From the NCBI RefSeq assembly GCF_039544305.1, contig NZ_BAABLK010000093.1, positions 29,048-93,047 on the forward strand: a stretch of DNA of 64,000 nucleotides. The letters are read 5' to 3'. This stretch comes from Paeniglutamicibacter antarcticus_C. Its GTDB lineage: Bacteria; Actinomycetota; Actinomycetes; Actinomycetales; Micrococcaceae. A program made the translations under genes and the position numbers. Shown here in pieces: positions 43,522-51,978 of this stretch. Numbering within the stretch: the first letter of the stretch is position 1; the number at the start of each line of letters is the position of its first letter. The notes beneath the pieces were generated by a model. That model was not told the DNA's origin and searched no databases. It was given only the letters and a program-made list of their open reading frames with translations.

Positions 43522-44241
43522 TTAGTGGCCCATGCCCAGTCCGCCGTCCACCGGGATGACCGCGCCGGAGATGTAAGCTGCCTCGTCGCTGGCAATCCAG
43601 CGGACCACGTTGGCCACTTCCTCGGGCTCAGCGAACCTGTTCGCCGGAATCGAGGAGAGGTAGTCCTTCTGCGTGGCCTCGGGCAGGGCGGCGGTCATGT
43701 CGGTATTGATGAAGCCCGGAGCCACCACGTTTGCGGTGATCCCGCGCGAACCCAGTTCACGGGTCAGCGAGCGGGCCATGCCCACCAGGCCGGCCTTCGA
43801 AGCGGCGTAGTTGATCTGCCCCGGGGATCCATAGAGCCCGACGACGGAGGAAATCAGCACCACGCGGCCCTTGCGCTTCTTGATCATGCCCTTGGAGGCA
43901 CGCTTGATCACCCGGAACGCACCAGTGAGGTTGGTGTCGATGACCGAGGAAAAATCATCCTCGCTCATGCGCAGCAGCAGCATGTCCCGGGTCACCCCGG
44001 CGTTGGCAACCAGTACTTCCACGGGCCCGTGGGCGGCCTCGACCTCGGTGAAGGCGGCATCGATGGAGGCGGAATCGGTGACGTCCGCCTTCACTCCCAA
44101 CAGACCTTCCGGGACCTCGCCGCTGCGGTAGGTGATGGCAACCTGGTCGCCGTTTGCCTCGAAGGCCCGGGCGATGGCCAGGCCGATTCCGCGGTTGCCT
44201 CCGGTAACCAGCACGCTGCGGCCGGTGGGGGTTTCGGACAT
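43522..44241 (-). CDS. fabG: 3-oxoacyl-[acyl-carrier-protein] reductase FabG
   Basis: 239-residue NADPH-dependent SDR. VLVTGGNRGIGLAIA binds the cofactor, VANAGVT and the catalytic Ser/Tyr/Lys (LISSVVGLYGSPGQINYAASKAGL) are intact, and the C-terminus reads GAVIPVDGGLGMGH. Length and motifs are those of actinobacterial MabA/FabG1-type enzymes, which reduce 3-oxoacyl-ACP in fatty-acid elongation. No inhA-like enoyl reductase is adjacent on this strand within the window. Confidence 0.88.
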   Translation of the reverse strand: MSETPTGRSVLVTGGNRGIGLAIARAFEANGDQVAITYRSGEVPEGLLGVKADVTDSASIDAAFTEVEAAHGPVEVLVANAGVTRDMLLLRMSEDDFSSVIDTNLTGAFRVIKRASKGMIKKRKGRVVLISSVVGLYGSPGQINYAASKAGLVGMARSLTRELGSRGITANVVAPGFINTDMTAALPEATQKDYLSSIPANRFAEPEEVANVVRWIASDEAAYISGAVIPVDGGLGMGH

Positions 44242-44527
44242 GGATCCTCCATAAGACTTGACTGTTTTTGGTGGTGGGCTGCGGATCCCATTCTAACCGG
44301 TGCCCCGCACGCTGCTTCCTGCGCCACGGCCTGGCCAAGCGACGGGCTTCGGTGGGCTTCTTCGTCCCCGGACGCATCCTCCCGGGGCGAAGTTCCCCGG
44401 CGATTCGTGGGGTTTGGTGCGCACGCTTTGGTACGCGGCCGGCCGTTCGCTGCATGCATATCGATTCGATTCGTACACCGGCGCAGGTCGGTGAGACAAT
44501 GTTGGGTATCGGATCCACGGAAGAACC

Positions 44528-45190
44528 ATGAGCGAGCCACATAGCAACAACCATCATCGTGACCCGGGCCCACAGGTGCATCGGATCACCGAGGCGCAGG
44601 AGTCCCACAGCGTGGAGCAGCACTCTCGGGTGCTGAAATACACCATCTCCATGTCGGTGCGCCTGGCCTGCTTCATCGCTGCCTTCTTCGTGCACGGCTG
44701 GCTTCAATGGGTGTTCCTCGCCGGGGCCATCGTGCTTCCCTACATCGCAGTGGTGATCGCCAATGGCGGCGCAGACCTGACAAAACGGCAACCTCCCGCC
44801 GAGTTCTACGAGCCCGGGGACCCGCACCTGCTGACCTCTGGCTTCACCGCCTACGATCCCAAGCGCGCTCCCGCGGCTGCGCAGGAGAGGGCCGAAGATG
44901 CCGCCGAACATCCCTTTGGAGCACAGGATTCCGGATCCACCCAAACCACGGCCCAACATGGCGATGAGGATCCTTCCACCATTTACGAGGAAGGGGACAT
45001 CATGTCCGAAAGCGACAGCGGAGAATCCGCCCGTGCAAATACTTCAGCGACGTGGCCATCCGCCTCTGGACCGAATGGCAGCTACGCAGGAGGGTTTCCC
45101 GCCGAGGCGCCAACAACGATCGACGGCAGCTTCGTGGAGGACCCCGACCAACCCGGCCCCGATGACGGCCAGCGCGATGGTGGACGATGA
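44528..45190 (+). CDS. DUF3099 membrane protein with acidic C-terminal tail
   Basis: 220-residue protein. Residues 1-35 are hydrophilic and end in VHRITEAQESHSVEQHSRVLKYTISM, the DUF3099 signature. Two TMs follow (about 41-57 and 60-79), then a long low-complexity tail rich in Asp, Glu, Ser, Gly and Pro. Function unknown. GGAAG precedes the ATG. Its stop overlaps the start of the next small gene (ATGA), and SURF1 follows, suggesting a three-gene operon tied to the membrane or respiration. Confidence 0.85.
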   Translation: MSEPHSNNHHRDPGPQVHRITEAQESHSVEQHSRVLKYTISMSVRLACFIAAFFVHGWLQWVFLAGAIVLPYIAVVIANGGADLTKRQPPAEFYEPGDPHLLTSGFTAYDPKRAPAAAQERAEDAAEHPFGAQDSGSTQTTAQHGDEDPSTIYEEGDIMSESDSGESARANTSATWPSASGPNGSYAGGFPAEAPTTIDGSFVEDPDQPGPDDGQRDGGR

Positions 45191-45447
45191 GCATCTTTGA
45201 TTCCCTGGGGCAGGGGTCAGGTCCGCAGGGCCCCACCGGACCGCCGCGGTGTTCGCGCAAGGGCTGCAGGACCGACGCCACCGTCCGGCTGCTCTGGAAC
45301 AACCCGAAAATCCATGCCCCGGAACGACGCAAGACCTGGTTGGCCTGCGACGGGCATGCCGACTGGCTTGAAAATTACCTCTCGGAGCGGTTGCTCTTCA
45401 AGGAGCGCCTGCCGCTTGAAGATCCGACCCCTGGCACCACATCCTAA
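45187..45447 (+). CDS. Small conserved protein with Cys/His residues, upstream of SURF1
   Basis: 86-residue protein. After a Gly/Pro-rich start, it reads PRCSRKGCRTDATVRLLWNN, RRKTWLACDGHADWLENYL and LLFKERLPLE. Three Cys and a His (CSRKGC ... CDGH) could bind a metal, which is inference. I know similar small proteins next to SURF1 in actinobacteria but no function. The start overlaps the DUF3099 stop; SURF1 follows after 15 bp. Confidence 0.78.
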   Translation: MSIFDSLGQGSGPQGPTGPPRCSRKGCRTDATVRLLWNNPKIHAPERRKTWLACDGHADWLENYLSERLLFKERLPLEDPTPGTTS

Positions 45448-45462
45448 GGAGAACCCGCTAGC

Positions 45463-46413
45463 GTGTATCGATTCCTGGCCAGCACTCGCTGGATCGGCTG
45501 GTTGCTTTTGGTGTGCCTTTTTGCCACCACGTTCGCCTTCCTGGGCAAGTGGCAGATGGACCGCCGTGAGACCGCCCTGACAGAGATCTCCCACGTGCAG
45601 CGCAACTACGACGCCGAGCCGATTCCTTTCGCCAAGGCCCAAGACCTCTTCACGCAAATGCCCCCGGAGAGCAAATGGACCCCGGTGTCGCTGCGTGGCA
45701 GTTACTTGGCCGAAGACCAGGCCGTGGTGCGCAACCGCATCTCCGGCTCCCGTCCCGGCTACGAGGTACTGGTTCCTTTCCGCACCATCGAGGGCCCCGT
45801 GGTGATCGTTGACCGCGGATTCCTGCCCATCGGCAACGAGAATGCCGGCCGCCCGGATGCCGTTCCGGAACCGCCCGGCGGAACCGTCGAGGTTGATGTC
45901 AGGCTCAAGGCAGGGGAACCGACACTGGACCGAGGGGCCCCCGAGGGCCAGCTGGCCTCGATCGACCTGGGCACCTTCGAGAAGCAGCTGGGCTATCCGG
46001 TGTCCACCGGCAGCTTCGGGCTGATGTACTTGGAGGATCCGGCCTCTGCCGATGCGCCCTTGGCGTTGCAACGCCCGGAGGAAGACGAAGGCCCGCACCT
46101 GTCCTACTCCTTCCAGTGGTTCGCCTTCGGCGTGCTGGTCTTCGTGGGTTTCGGCTATGCGGCCAAACAGCAATCACGAATCAACCGGGAGGACCGCGAG
46201 GAGCGTGCCGCTGCTCTCTTGCGCGGGGAGGAGCCCGTGCTGCACCAGGCCCACAGGCTGCGCAAGAAGCCCAAGAAGCTGGTCCGTCGTGACGGCAGTG
46301 CCACGGACGAGGCCACGGAGGACGCCTACCTCGACGAGCTTGAACGACGGGCCCAGGACGATGGGCCCGCATCAGGTTCGACCGGCCAGGGCAGGAACAC
46401 CGACACCCTTTAG
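45463..46413 (+). CDS. SURF1 family cytochrome oxidase assembly protein
   Basis: 316-residue membrane protein with the SURF1 layout: an N-terminal TM (WIGWLLLVCLFATTFAFLGKWQMDRR), an extracytoplasmic beta-rich domain (GSYLAEDQAVVRNRISGSRPGYEVLVPF; VDRGFLP), and a C-terminal TM (SYSFQWFAFGVLVFVGFGYAA). It helps assemble the heme-copper oxidase. A hydrophilic basic tail of about 85 residues after TM2 is longer than in most SURF1 proteins. The GTG start has AAGGAGAA upstream. A terminator hairpin follows. Confidence 0.9.
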   Translation: MYRFLASTRWIGWLLLVCLFATTFAFLGKWQMDRRETALTEISHVQRNYDAEPIPFAKAQDLFTQMPPESKWTPVSLRGSYLAEDQAVVRNRISGSRPGYEVLVPFRTIEGPVVIVDRGFLPIGNENAGRPDAVPEPPGGTVEVDVRLKAGEPTLDRGAPEGQLASIDLGTFEKQLGYPVSTGSFGLMYLEDPASADAPLALQRPEEDEGPHLSYSFQWFAFGVLVFVGFGYAAKQQSRINREDREERAAALLRGEEPVLHQAHRLRKKPKKLVRRDGSATDEATEDAYLDELERRAQDDGPASGSTGQGRNTDTL

Positions 46414-46424
46414 GTGTGACTGAG

Positions 46425-46448
46425 GAACCCCGCGGCCTCACGGGGTTC
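46425..46448 (+). terminator. Hairpin after SURF1 gene
   Basis: 8-bp stem GAACCCCG / CGGGGTTC with an 8-nt loop, followed by TTGGG, 11 nt after the SURF1 stop. Confidence 0.6.
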
Positions 46449-46594
46449 TTGGGTCCCAAAAGGTCTGGTGGGCCGTGTTGCACCAAACCGGCGAGGTCCG
46501 CGATCCTCCGCCAACCAGGTGCCCCGACCGGCCTTTTAGCAAAGCAGTCGAACCTTTGGTGCTCCGGAACACGAATTGGTTGAGCACCAAACGA

Positions 46595-46638
46595 CACGAG
46601 CCCCGCGGCATTGCCTTGTAGGCGCCACGGGGCTCGTG
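46595..46638 (-). terminator. Hairpin after ABC-F gene
   Basis: Perfect 11-bp stem CACGAGCCCCG / CGGGGCTCGTG with a 22-nt loop, 43 nt beyond the ABC-F stop on the minus strand. Confidence 0.55.
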
Positions 46639-46681
46639 CGTTGGTGTAACGGCGGTGAAAAGTGCCGGTGACGGGAAGGCT

Positions 46682-48283
46682 TTAGGCCAAGGTGACCAGG
46701 TCCAGGTACGAATCGTTCCAGAGGTCCTCGTCGCCGTCTGGAAGCAGGACCACGCGATCCGGGTTCAGCGCGGCAACCGCGCCCTCGTCGTGCGAGACCA
46801 TGACAACGGCACCGGTGAAGTTTGACAACGCGGAGAGGATCTCGGCGCGTGATGCCGGGTCCAGGTTGTTGGTGGGCTCATCGAGCAGCAGCACGTTCGC
46901 ACTCGAGGCTACGATGGTCGCCAGCGCAAGGCGGGTCTTCTCGCCGCCGGAGAGCACGCCGGCAGGTTTTGAGACGTCGTCCCCGGAGAACATGAAGGAA
47001 CCCAGGATACCGCGAACCTCGGCGTCACCCATGTGGCTCGGTGCTGCCGAGCGCATGTTCTCGAGCACCGAGCGGTCAACGTCCAGGGTGTCATGCTCCT
47101 GGGCGAAGTAACCGATCTTCAGGCCGTGGCCGGAGATCAGGTCGCCGGTGTCGGGATTGGACACCCCGGCAAGCATGCGCAGCAAGGTGGTCTTGCCGGC
47201 ACCGTTCAGGCCCAGGATCACTACCTTGGCACCGCGGTCGATGGCTAGGGAGACATCTGTGAAGATTTCCAGCGAGCCGTAGGACTTCGAAAGCCCCTCG
47301 GCCATCAGCGGGGTCTTGCCGCATGGGGCCGGATCCGGGAAACGCAGGGCCGCGACGCGGTCGGCGACGCGGACATCGTCAAGTCCGCCCATCAACCGGT
47401 CAACACGCTTGAGCATCGACTGGGCCGCCGAGGCGCCCGAGGCACGTGCCTTCATCTTGTTGGCCTGCGCCAAAAGGGTGCTGGCCTTCTTCTCGGTGTT
47501 GGCGCGCTCGCGCTTGCGGGCGCGCTCGTCGGTTTCGCGCTGCTGCAGGTAGCGCCTCCACCCGAGGTTGTATACATCCATGGTGGCGCGGTTGGCGTCG
47601 AGGTGGATGACCTTGTTCACTGTGGCTTCCAGCAGCGAGGTGTCGTGGGAGATGACCAGCAGCCCGCCTTGGTGGTTGGCCAGAAAGCCGCGCAGCCAGG
47701 TGATCGAATCAGCATCGAGGTGGTTGGTGGGCTCATCGAGCAGCAGGGTCTCGGCATCGGCGTAGAGGATCCGGGCGAGCTCGACACGGCGACGCTGTCC
47801 ACCGGAAAGGGTGGACAGCGGCTGGTTGAGCAGGCGCTCGGGAAGCGAGAGGTTGTTGGAGATCGCTGCTGCCTCGGATTCGGCGGCGTAACCTCCGCCG
47901 GCAATGAACTCCGCCTCGATGCGGTCGTACTGGCGCATCGCCTTGGCGGCGACCTTGGGGTCCTCCGAGGCCATGTCCTCCTGGCACTTCTTGAGGTTGC
48001 CGACGATGATGTCCAGGCCTCGGGCCGAAAGGATGCGGTCGCGGGCCAGCTGTTCCATGTCAGGGGTACGCGGGTCCTGCGGCAGGTAGCCGATGGCCCC
48101 CGTGGAAGTGACGGCGCCACCTGCGGGTGCGGCTTCTCCGGCCAGCACACGCGTCATAGTTGTCTTGCCGGCACCGTTCCGTCCGACCAGGCCGATCTTG
48201 TCGCCCTTGTCGATGCGGAACGAGACGCCCTCCATGAGAAGGCGTGCGCCGGCGCGCAGCTCCAAATCGGCAACGGAAATCAC
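46682..48283 (-). CDS. ABC-F family ATPase (ribosome-associated type)
   Basis: 533-residue soluble protein with two ABC domains and no TMs. Domain 1 has GRNGAGKTT, LSGGQRRRVELAR and LLLDEPTNHLD; domain 2 has GLNGAGKTT, LSGGEKTRLAL and LLLDEPTNNLD. Between them is a charged linker of about 80 residues (YLQQRETDERARKRERANTEKK). ABC-F proteins bind the ribosomal E site; some are translation factors and some give antibiotic protection. Nothing decides between these here. The start is GTG. Confidence 0.92.
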   Translation of the reverse strand: MISVADLELRAGARLLMEGVSFRIDKGDKIGLVGRNGAGKTTMTRVLAGEAAPAGGAVTSTGAIGYLPQDPRTPDMEQLARDRILSARGLDIIVGNLKKCQEDMASEDPKVAAKAMRQYDRIEAEFIAGGGYAAESEAAAISNNLSLPERLLNQPLSTLSGGQRRRVELARILYADAETLLLDEPTNHLDADSITWLRGFLANHQGGLLVISHDTSLLEATVNKVIHLDANRATMDVYNLGWRRYLQQRETDERARKRERANTEKKASTLLAQANKMKARASGASAAQSMLKRVDRLMGGLDDVRVADRVAALRFPDPAPCGKTPLMAEGLSKSYGSLEIFTDVSLAIDRGAKVVILGLNGAGKTTLLRMLAGVSNPDTGDLISGHGLKIGYFAQEHDTLDVDRSVLENMRSAAPSHMGDAEVRGILGSFMFSGDDVSKPAGVLSGGEKTRLALATIVASSANVLLLDEPTNNLDPASRAEILSALSNFTGAVVMVSHDEGAVAALNPDRVVLLPDGDEDLWNDSYLDLVTLA

Positions 48284-48396
48284 GGTGACCCTTTCGGTAA
48301 AGTTATGCAGCCGCCCTGATGGGCAACCTACCCAGTCTACGTGGGCCGGACACGGTTTGGCATGATGATGCGTTGCATCTCACGCCGCAGGGGGTT

Positions 48397-48415
48397 CCCC
48401 GGATCGATACCGGGG
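48397..48415 (-). terminator. Short hairpin after RelA/SpoT-like gene
   Basis: 6-bp GC stem CCCCGG / CCGGGG with a 7-nt loop, directly after the stop on the minus strand. Weak candidate. Confidence 0.3.
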
Positions 48416-48417
48416 CC

Positions 48418-49650
48418 TCAGGATTTCGTGTTCGAAGCCTTGGATTGCGACTTGGGGCTCTCCTTTGGTTCCTGCTTTGCCGTTGGCTTGGATTCCGTGG
48501 ACACCGGCAGCACTGCCGGGGCGAGGGCGCCCGGGGCGCGGACGATGGAAAGACTCGCCTCGGCATGCTTGGTCCTGTAGGCGTCCATTTGGACCAGTCT
48601 GCGGCGCAATGAATCAGCACGATGGGCATCCCCGCCGCTGGTGGCCTGGATGTGGGTGGTGCCGAAATGCCACAGAAGCACGTCATCAAGCAAGCGATCG
48701 GGACCCGGGGAGTAGCGGTGGTCCAGGGCGGCGCGCACCGAGGTGATGACGCTGGGCTGCAGCAGCTCGGCGAATTCGCGGGTGCGCGAGAGTCCGTGGG
48801 CGGCCAGCAGTTCCGCTGCCCAGCCCCAGTCATCGTCGGACTTGCGGTCCACGTGGGGCAGCAGCGTCTGCCAGATGAACTGGATGCGCTCCGCGCTGAG
48901 CTCCACGGCTCCTTCGCCGTCGGCATCCCAGAACCCCGTGACGGTCTGGAATCGTTCATGAAGCTCGGAGAACTGGTCTTCGACGGCTTCAAGCATCGCG
49001 GCTGTCGCAGTGAACTGCCTGTCGATGTGGGGGCTCCAGGCGCGTGGTTCGGCGTTCTTAAACCGGATGTCGTGTTCGATCTCGCTCCAGGCATGGGACA
49101 GGATCGTGCGGATCTGCACCTCGAAAACAAAGTTTCCGGTGATGCGCACATCCCCGCCCAGCTTCGCCTGGAAATCCCGGACCACTTCCTCGCCACGGGT
49201 CTTGAGGATCAGGTGGCGCGAGGAGTAGCCGTAGGTGCCGGACTCCACGGAACCGATGTCTTTCTCACGGTCCGAGCGGCAATCGAAATCGGAGCGCCGG
49301 CGCTTGATCAGGTTCGCGGCCTCGCGAATCTCATGGGGTAACTTGACGATGACGCGCACGCCCACCAGGTCGTGGATCTCCCGTAGCGGGTTGGGGAATT
49401 CCAGGGCAGGGGCCTCGCTCGCCTCCCCGACAAGCATGCGCGAGGCCTTGTCGCGGAAGGACTCGACGGTCTTGACCCGCCCGACGATGAAGAGCGGATT
49501 GTTCTCCGTGTCATCGAAGAGCATCTCGATCCGGGCGCGCATGGAGTCGGCCACATGCTCAAGCATCGCACGCGCTTCGGCGTAGAGCTTGACGCTGGCG
49601 TTGACATCCTCGCGCAGTGATTCATCCAGGGTTTCCCAAGGTGTGCCCAC
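48418..49650 (-). CDS. Stand-alone RelA/SpoT-type nucleotidyltransferase (putative alarmone synthetase)
   Basis: 410-residue protein with a RelA/SpoT synthetase domain at about residues 40-200 and no HD hydrolase, TGS or ACT domain. Conserved elements: GRVKTVESF (58-66), HDLVGVRV (93-100), YGYSSRHLIL (140-149), FEVQIRT (176-182) and HAWSEIEHD. This is the (p)ppGpp synthetase core. The C-terminal ~200 residues are helical and end in a Lys/Ser/Pro tail, longer than the ~200-residue SasA/SasB enzymes. It could make alarmones or, like some relatives, modify another target. Confidence 0.87.
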   Translation of the reverse strand: MGTPWETLDESLREDVNASVKLYAEARAMLEHVADSMRARIEMLFDDTENNPLFIVGRVKTVESFRDKASRMLVGEASEAPALEFPNPLREIHDLVGVRVIVKLPHEIREAANLIKRRRSDFDCRSDREKDIGSVESGTYGYSSRHLILKTRGEEVVRDFQAKLGGDVRITGNFVFEVQIRTILSHAWSEIEHDIRFKNAEPRAWSPHIDRQFTATAAMLEAVEDQFSELHERFQTVTGFWDADGEGAVELSAERIQFIWQTLLPHVDRKSDDDWGWAAELLAAHGLSRTREFAELLQPSVITSVRAALDHRYSPGPDRLLDDVLLWHFGTTHIQATSGGDAHRADSLRRRLVQMDAYRTKHAEASLSIVRAPGALAPAVLPVSTESKPTAKQEPKESPKSQSKASNTKS

Positions 49651-49909
49651 TCGTGCCTCCTAGAAACAAACGGCTGGTTGGGTGGTGATCCTTGGTCAGC
49701 CTATCAACTGATGCCCGGCTGCCTGCGGGAGCAAGGTGTTGGGAACATGAACCGGCGGCTGCTGCCCCGAGAATCGAGGCTAAAACCGCCGCTCCATCGG
49801 CGTGGGAATTCTACTTGTCTTGCATCACGCTGCCCGGGAAATCCCGGCGGAATCACCCGCCGGGCCAATACGGGTCCGCATCGCGCCAGGTGCCCGGGGA
49901 ACGGTGTGT

Positions 49910-50749
49910 CTAGTTCCGCGAATCCTGCGATTGGGCGATTTCGTCATAAAGCGGAGCTGCTCCGGAACCTGCCATGGCACCGATCTTGCCCGTGGACGCG
50001 GGCCTGGCCCCGTTTGAGGAGGCGTTCGCCGGTGACTTGGCGCTCACTGCCTGCGTGTTGCCACTGGCGGCCTCGGTCTTTATCTGGGCCAACGCACTGT
50101 TCGCTTCGGCACGGCCCTCGGCACGGGCACGTGCAGTCGCTTCGGCCAACTGCTCCTGGCCTGTGGCCACGCGTTCGGACTCGGCGTTCTGCGCGTCTGT
50201 CATTGCAGCCTGGAAACCGTCGTCGTAGGCAAATCCGTACTTCTCGTTCTCGACGGTTTCCTCATCGTATGCGGCAGCTGCACGCTTTTCTGCGGCTTCG
50301 GACTTCTTTTGGTACATGTGCACCGTCAGGTGGGTGATGGCCAGCAAAACGACTGGCGGCATCGCGGCAACCAAAGCCGAGACGACCGGGGGGATATCCG
50401 AATTCATCTCGCCGACGGTCAGGATCGCATGCACGGAGTTCGCCGCGGTGGAGACAAAGGCACCAAAGAACAGCAAGGTCCACGGGTAGACCATGGCCCG
50501 GCGGCTGTGGCCGTTCAGCGCCACGATGGCCACGGTCGAGGCCACGATCATGCCGTCGACGATGATCGGCCAGATCCATGCGAGGTTCGCATCGATGCCC
50601 GAGCGTTGCGCCAGGTCGGTCAACGCCGAGAAGGAGAGCACGAACGCGCCGATGGCGATCAGGACGGTGGCAGCAACGGCCGTACGCAAGACTGCCTTGT
50701 GCGGCTCGTTCGGAATCTTTTCATTCATCTGGCTGGGTGCCTCAATCAC
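49910..50749 (-). CDS. DUF2637 membrane protein
   Basis: 279-residue protein with four TMs in residues ~20-145 (including LTDLAQRSGIDANLAWIWPIIVDGMIVASTVAIVAL). A cytoplasmic coiled coil rich in Ala, Glu and Arg follows (residues ~150-230), then a Ser/Gly/Ala-rich tail. DUF2637 proteins are common in actinobacteria, often on plasmids or integrative elements, where some are called SpdB or transfer-related; no other transfer gene is here. The start may be GTG 50749 or ATG 50728; neither has an ideal ribosome site. Confidence 0.82.
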   Translation of the reverse strand: MIEAPSQMNEKIPNEPHKAVLRTAVAATVLIAIGAFVLSFSALTDLAQRSGIDANLAWIWPIIVDGMIVASTVAIVALNGHSRRAMVYPWTLLFFGAFVSTAANSVHAILTVGEMNSDIPPVVSALVAAMPPVVLLAITHLTVHMYQKKSEAAEKRAAAAYDEETVENEKYGFAYDDGFQAAMTDAQNAESERVATGQEQLAEATARARAEGRAEANSALAQIKTEAASGNTQAVSAKSPANASSNGARPASTGKIGAMAGSGAAPLYDEIAQSQDSRN

Positions 50750-51318
50750 TTGTGGGTCTGTTGTTGCGGTGAAAATGGTCGGCCAGACTCCGCCTCAGAA
50801 CAGAGCTGTCCCCGTGGCAAACCATCGATAAGTGTATGGCCTGGCCTACCGACCCCGGACCATAGCTGCACGATCGCATCCCGGCAGTACCGCCAACGCC
50901 GCGGGGCCAACGTGGACGGCGGCGACAACTCCACCGCGCGCCACGCGCCCGGATGAACCCCGGTTCCCTCGGCGTTTCCCACCGGTGCCCGAGACGCAGC
51001 CGGGCAGCGCCTTTGCCTCGGGAACACGGGCAAGGACGCCTCACCGGCCACGATGGCACAATCGCCTGTGCCAATGATCACTATGACTACCTTGGCCCTA
51101 CACATGCCCAAAGCCCGAAGAAGCGGCTATTGTTAGAAGGTGGATCAAACTTGCGTTCTCCCATGGGCATGACACCCCCCGAAACCAGAAGATCCCGCTC
51201 CCCACGCCCCCCGCTCTAGCAGCAAAGACACGGTACATATCGTGCGTTGCCCCTTTGGATGACGTGCTTGATGTGCGCCTCCGTGTCCCCGTACCACCAG
51301 CAGGAGAAGCTCACCTTC
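50750..51318. other. 569-bp divergent interval, no recognisable gene
   Basis: Lies between the divergent DUF2637 and UDG-like genes, so it must contain both promoters. Open frames on both strands lack family features. TATTGT with GAAGGTGG near 51129-51144 precedes a 22-codon frame (51151-51219), too short to support. The true start of the UDG-like gene is fixed by AGGAGAAG at 51302. Confidence 0.45.
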
Positions 51319-51951
51319 ATGACAGCAATTGCCCCGGAACACGTCGAAAACCCTCTCATGGAACGCCGCTACGAGGAGCAGATCGAACCCGTCAACCGCC
51401 TTGTGGACGAGACGCGGGCACTTCGCCCTGCAACCTCGGTTTCGTATGTCGACCCGGTACACAACGTCGAAGAAGTCCGCATCATCTCGCTGTTCTCCAA
51501 CATCGGTGCGGCCAACGAATCCGGGTTCATCGACGCCGGATCGCAGGAAGCCTCCACCCGTATGCTGGGAATGCAGTGGCAGTTGGGGCTGCGTCCGGAG
51601 TTCCTCCTTCCCTGGAATGTGCACCCGTGGCACACCCCGGGCGAAGCCAACGGCAAGTTCACCCCGCCGCAGATCACCTCGGGCCTCAAGCCGCTGCTGC
51701 GCCTGCTCAAGGTCGTCCCGCGCGCATCGGTGTTGATCGCCCACGGCACCGAGGCACACCGCCTCTCCGAGCAGCTGGTCAAGACCCAGAACCCGCTGCT
51801 GTGGCGCCGCGGCTTCAAGACCTACAAGGTCAAGTCCCTTGATGGCCGCGCATTCGCCGGCTCCCCGGAACGCCAACAGGCACACCTCGAGGAAATCTAC
51901 GCCGCCTACTCCGACGCCATGGCACGCACCGGCCTGAACACCCTGAAGTAG
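51319..51951 (+). CDS. Uracil-DNA-glycosylase-superfamily-like protein, degenerate motifs
   Basis: 210-residue protein. The layout recalls small UDG-superfamily members: a strand-plus-loop RIISLFSNIGAANESGFID in place of motif 1, a central LLPWNVHPWHTPGEANGK (compare the WNxxP element), and a late strand-loop SVLIAHGTEAHRL in place of the usual HPSP motif. The catalytic Asp/His positions are not clearly conserved. It may be a DNA glycosylase of an outlying family or a non-catalytic relative. AGGAGAAG fixes the ATG at 51319. The DUF2079 gene follows after 27 bp. Confidence 0.6.
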   Translation: MTAIAPEHVENPLMERRYEEQIEPVNRLVDETRALRPATSVSYVDPVHNVEEVRIISLFSNIGAANESGFIDAGSQEASTRMLGMQWQLGLRPEFLLPWNVHPWHTPGEANGKFTPPQITSGLKPLLRLLKVVPRASVLIAHGTEAHRLSEQLVKTQNPLLWRRGFKTYKVKSLDGRAFAGSPERQQAHLEEIYAAYSDAMARTGLNTLK

Positions 51952-51978
51952 CACCGCGAATTCCTCGCGCCGCAACAC

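Noticed and set aside
49910..50749. DUF2637 gene as evidence of an integrated conjugative element
   Set aside because: No integrase, relaxase, FtsK-like translocase or direct-repeat att sites were found nearby, and the flanking genes look chromosomal.
51151..51219. 22-codon frame with upstream GAAGGTGG, possible leader peptide
   Set aside because: It starts with TTG, has a low-complexity Arg/Pro/Ser sequence and no attenuator-like hairpin after it.
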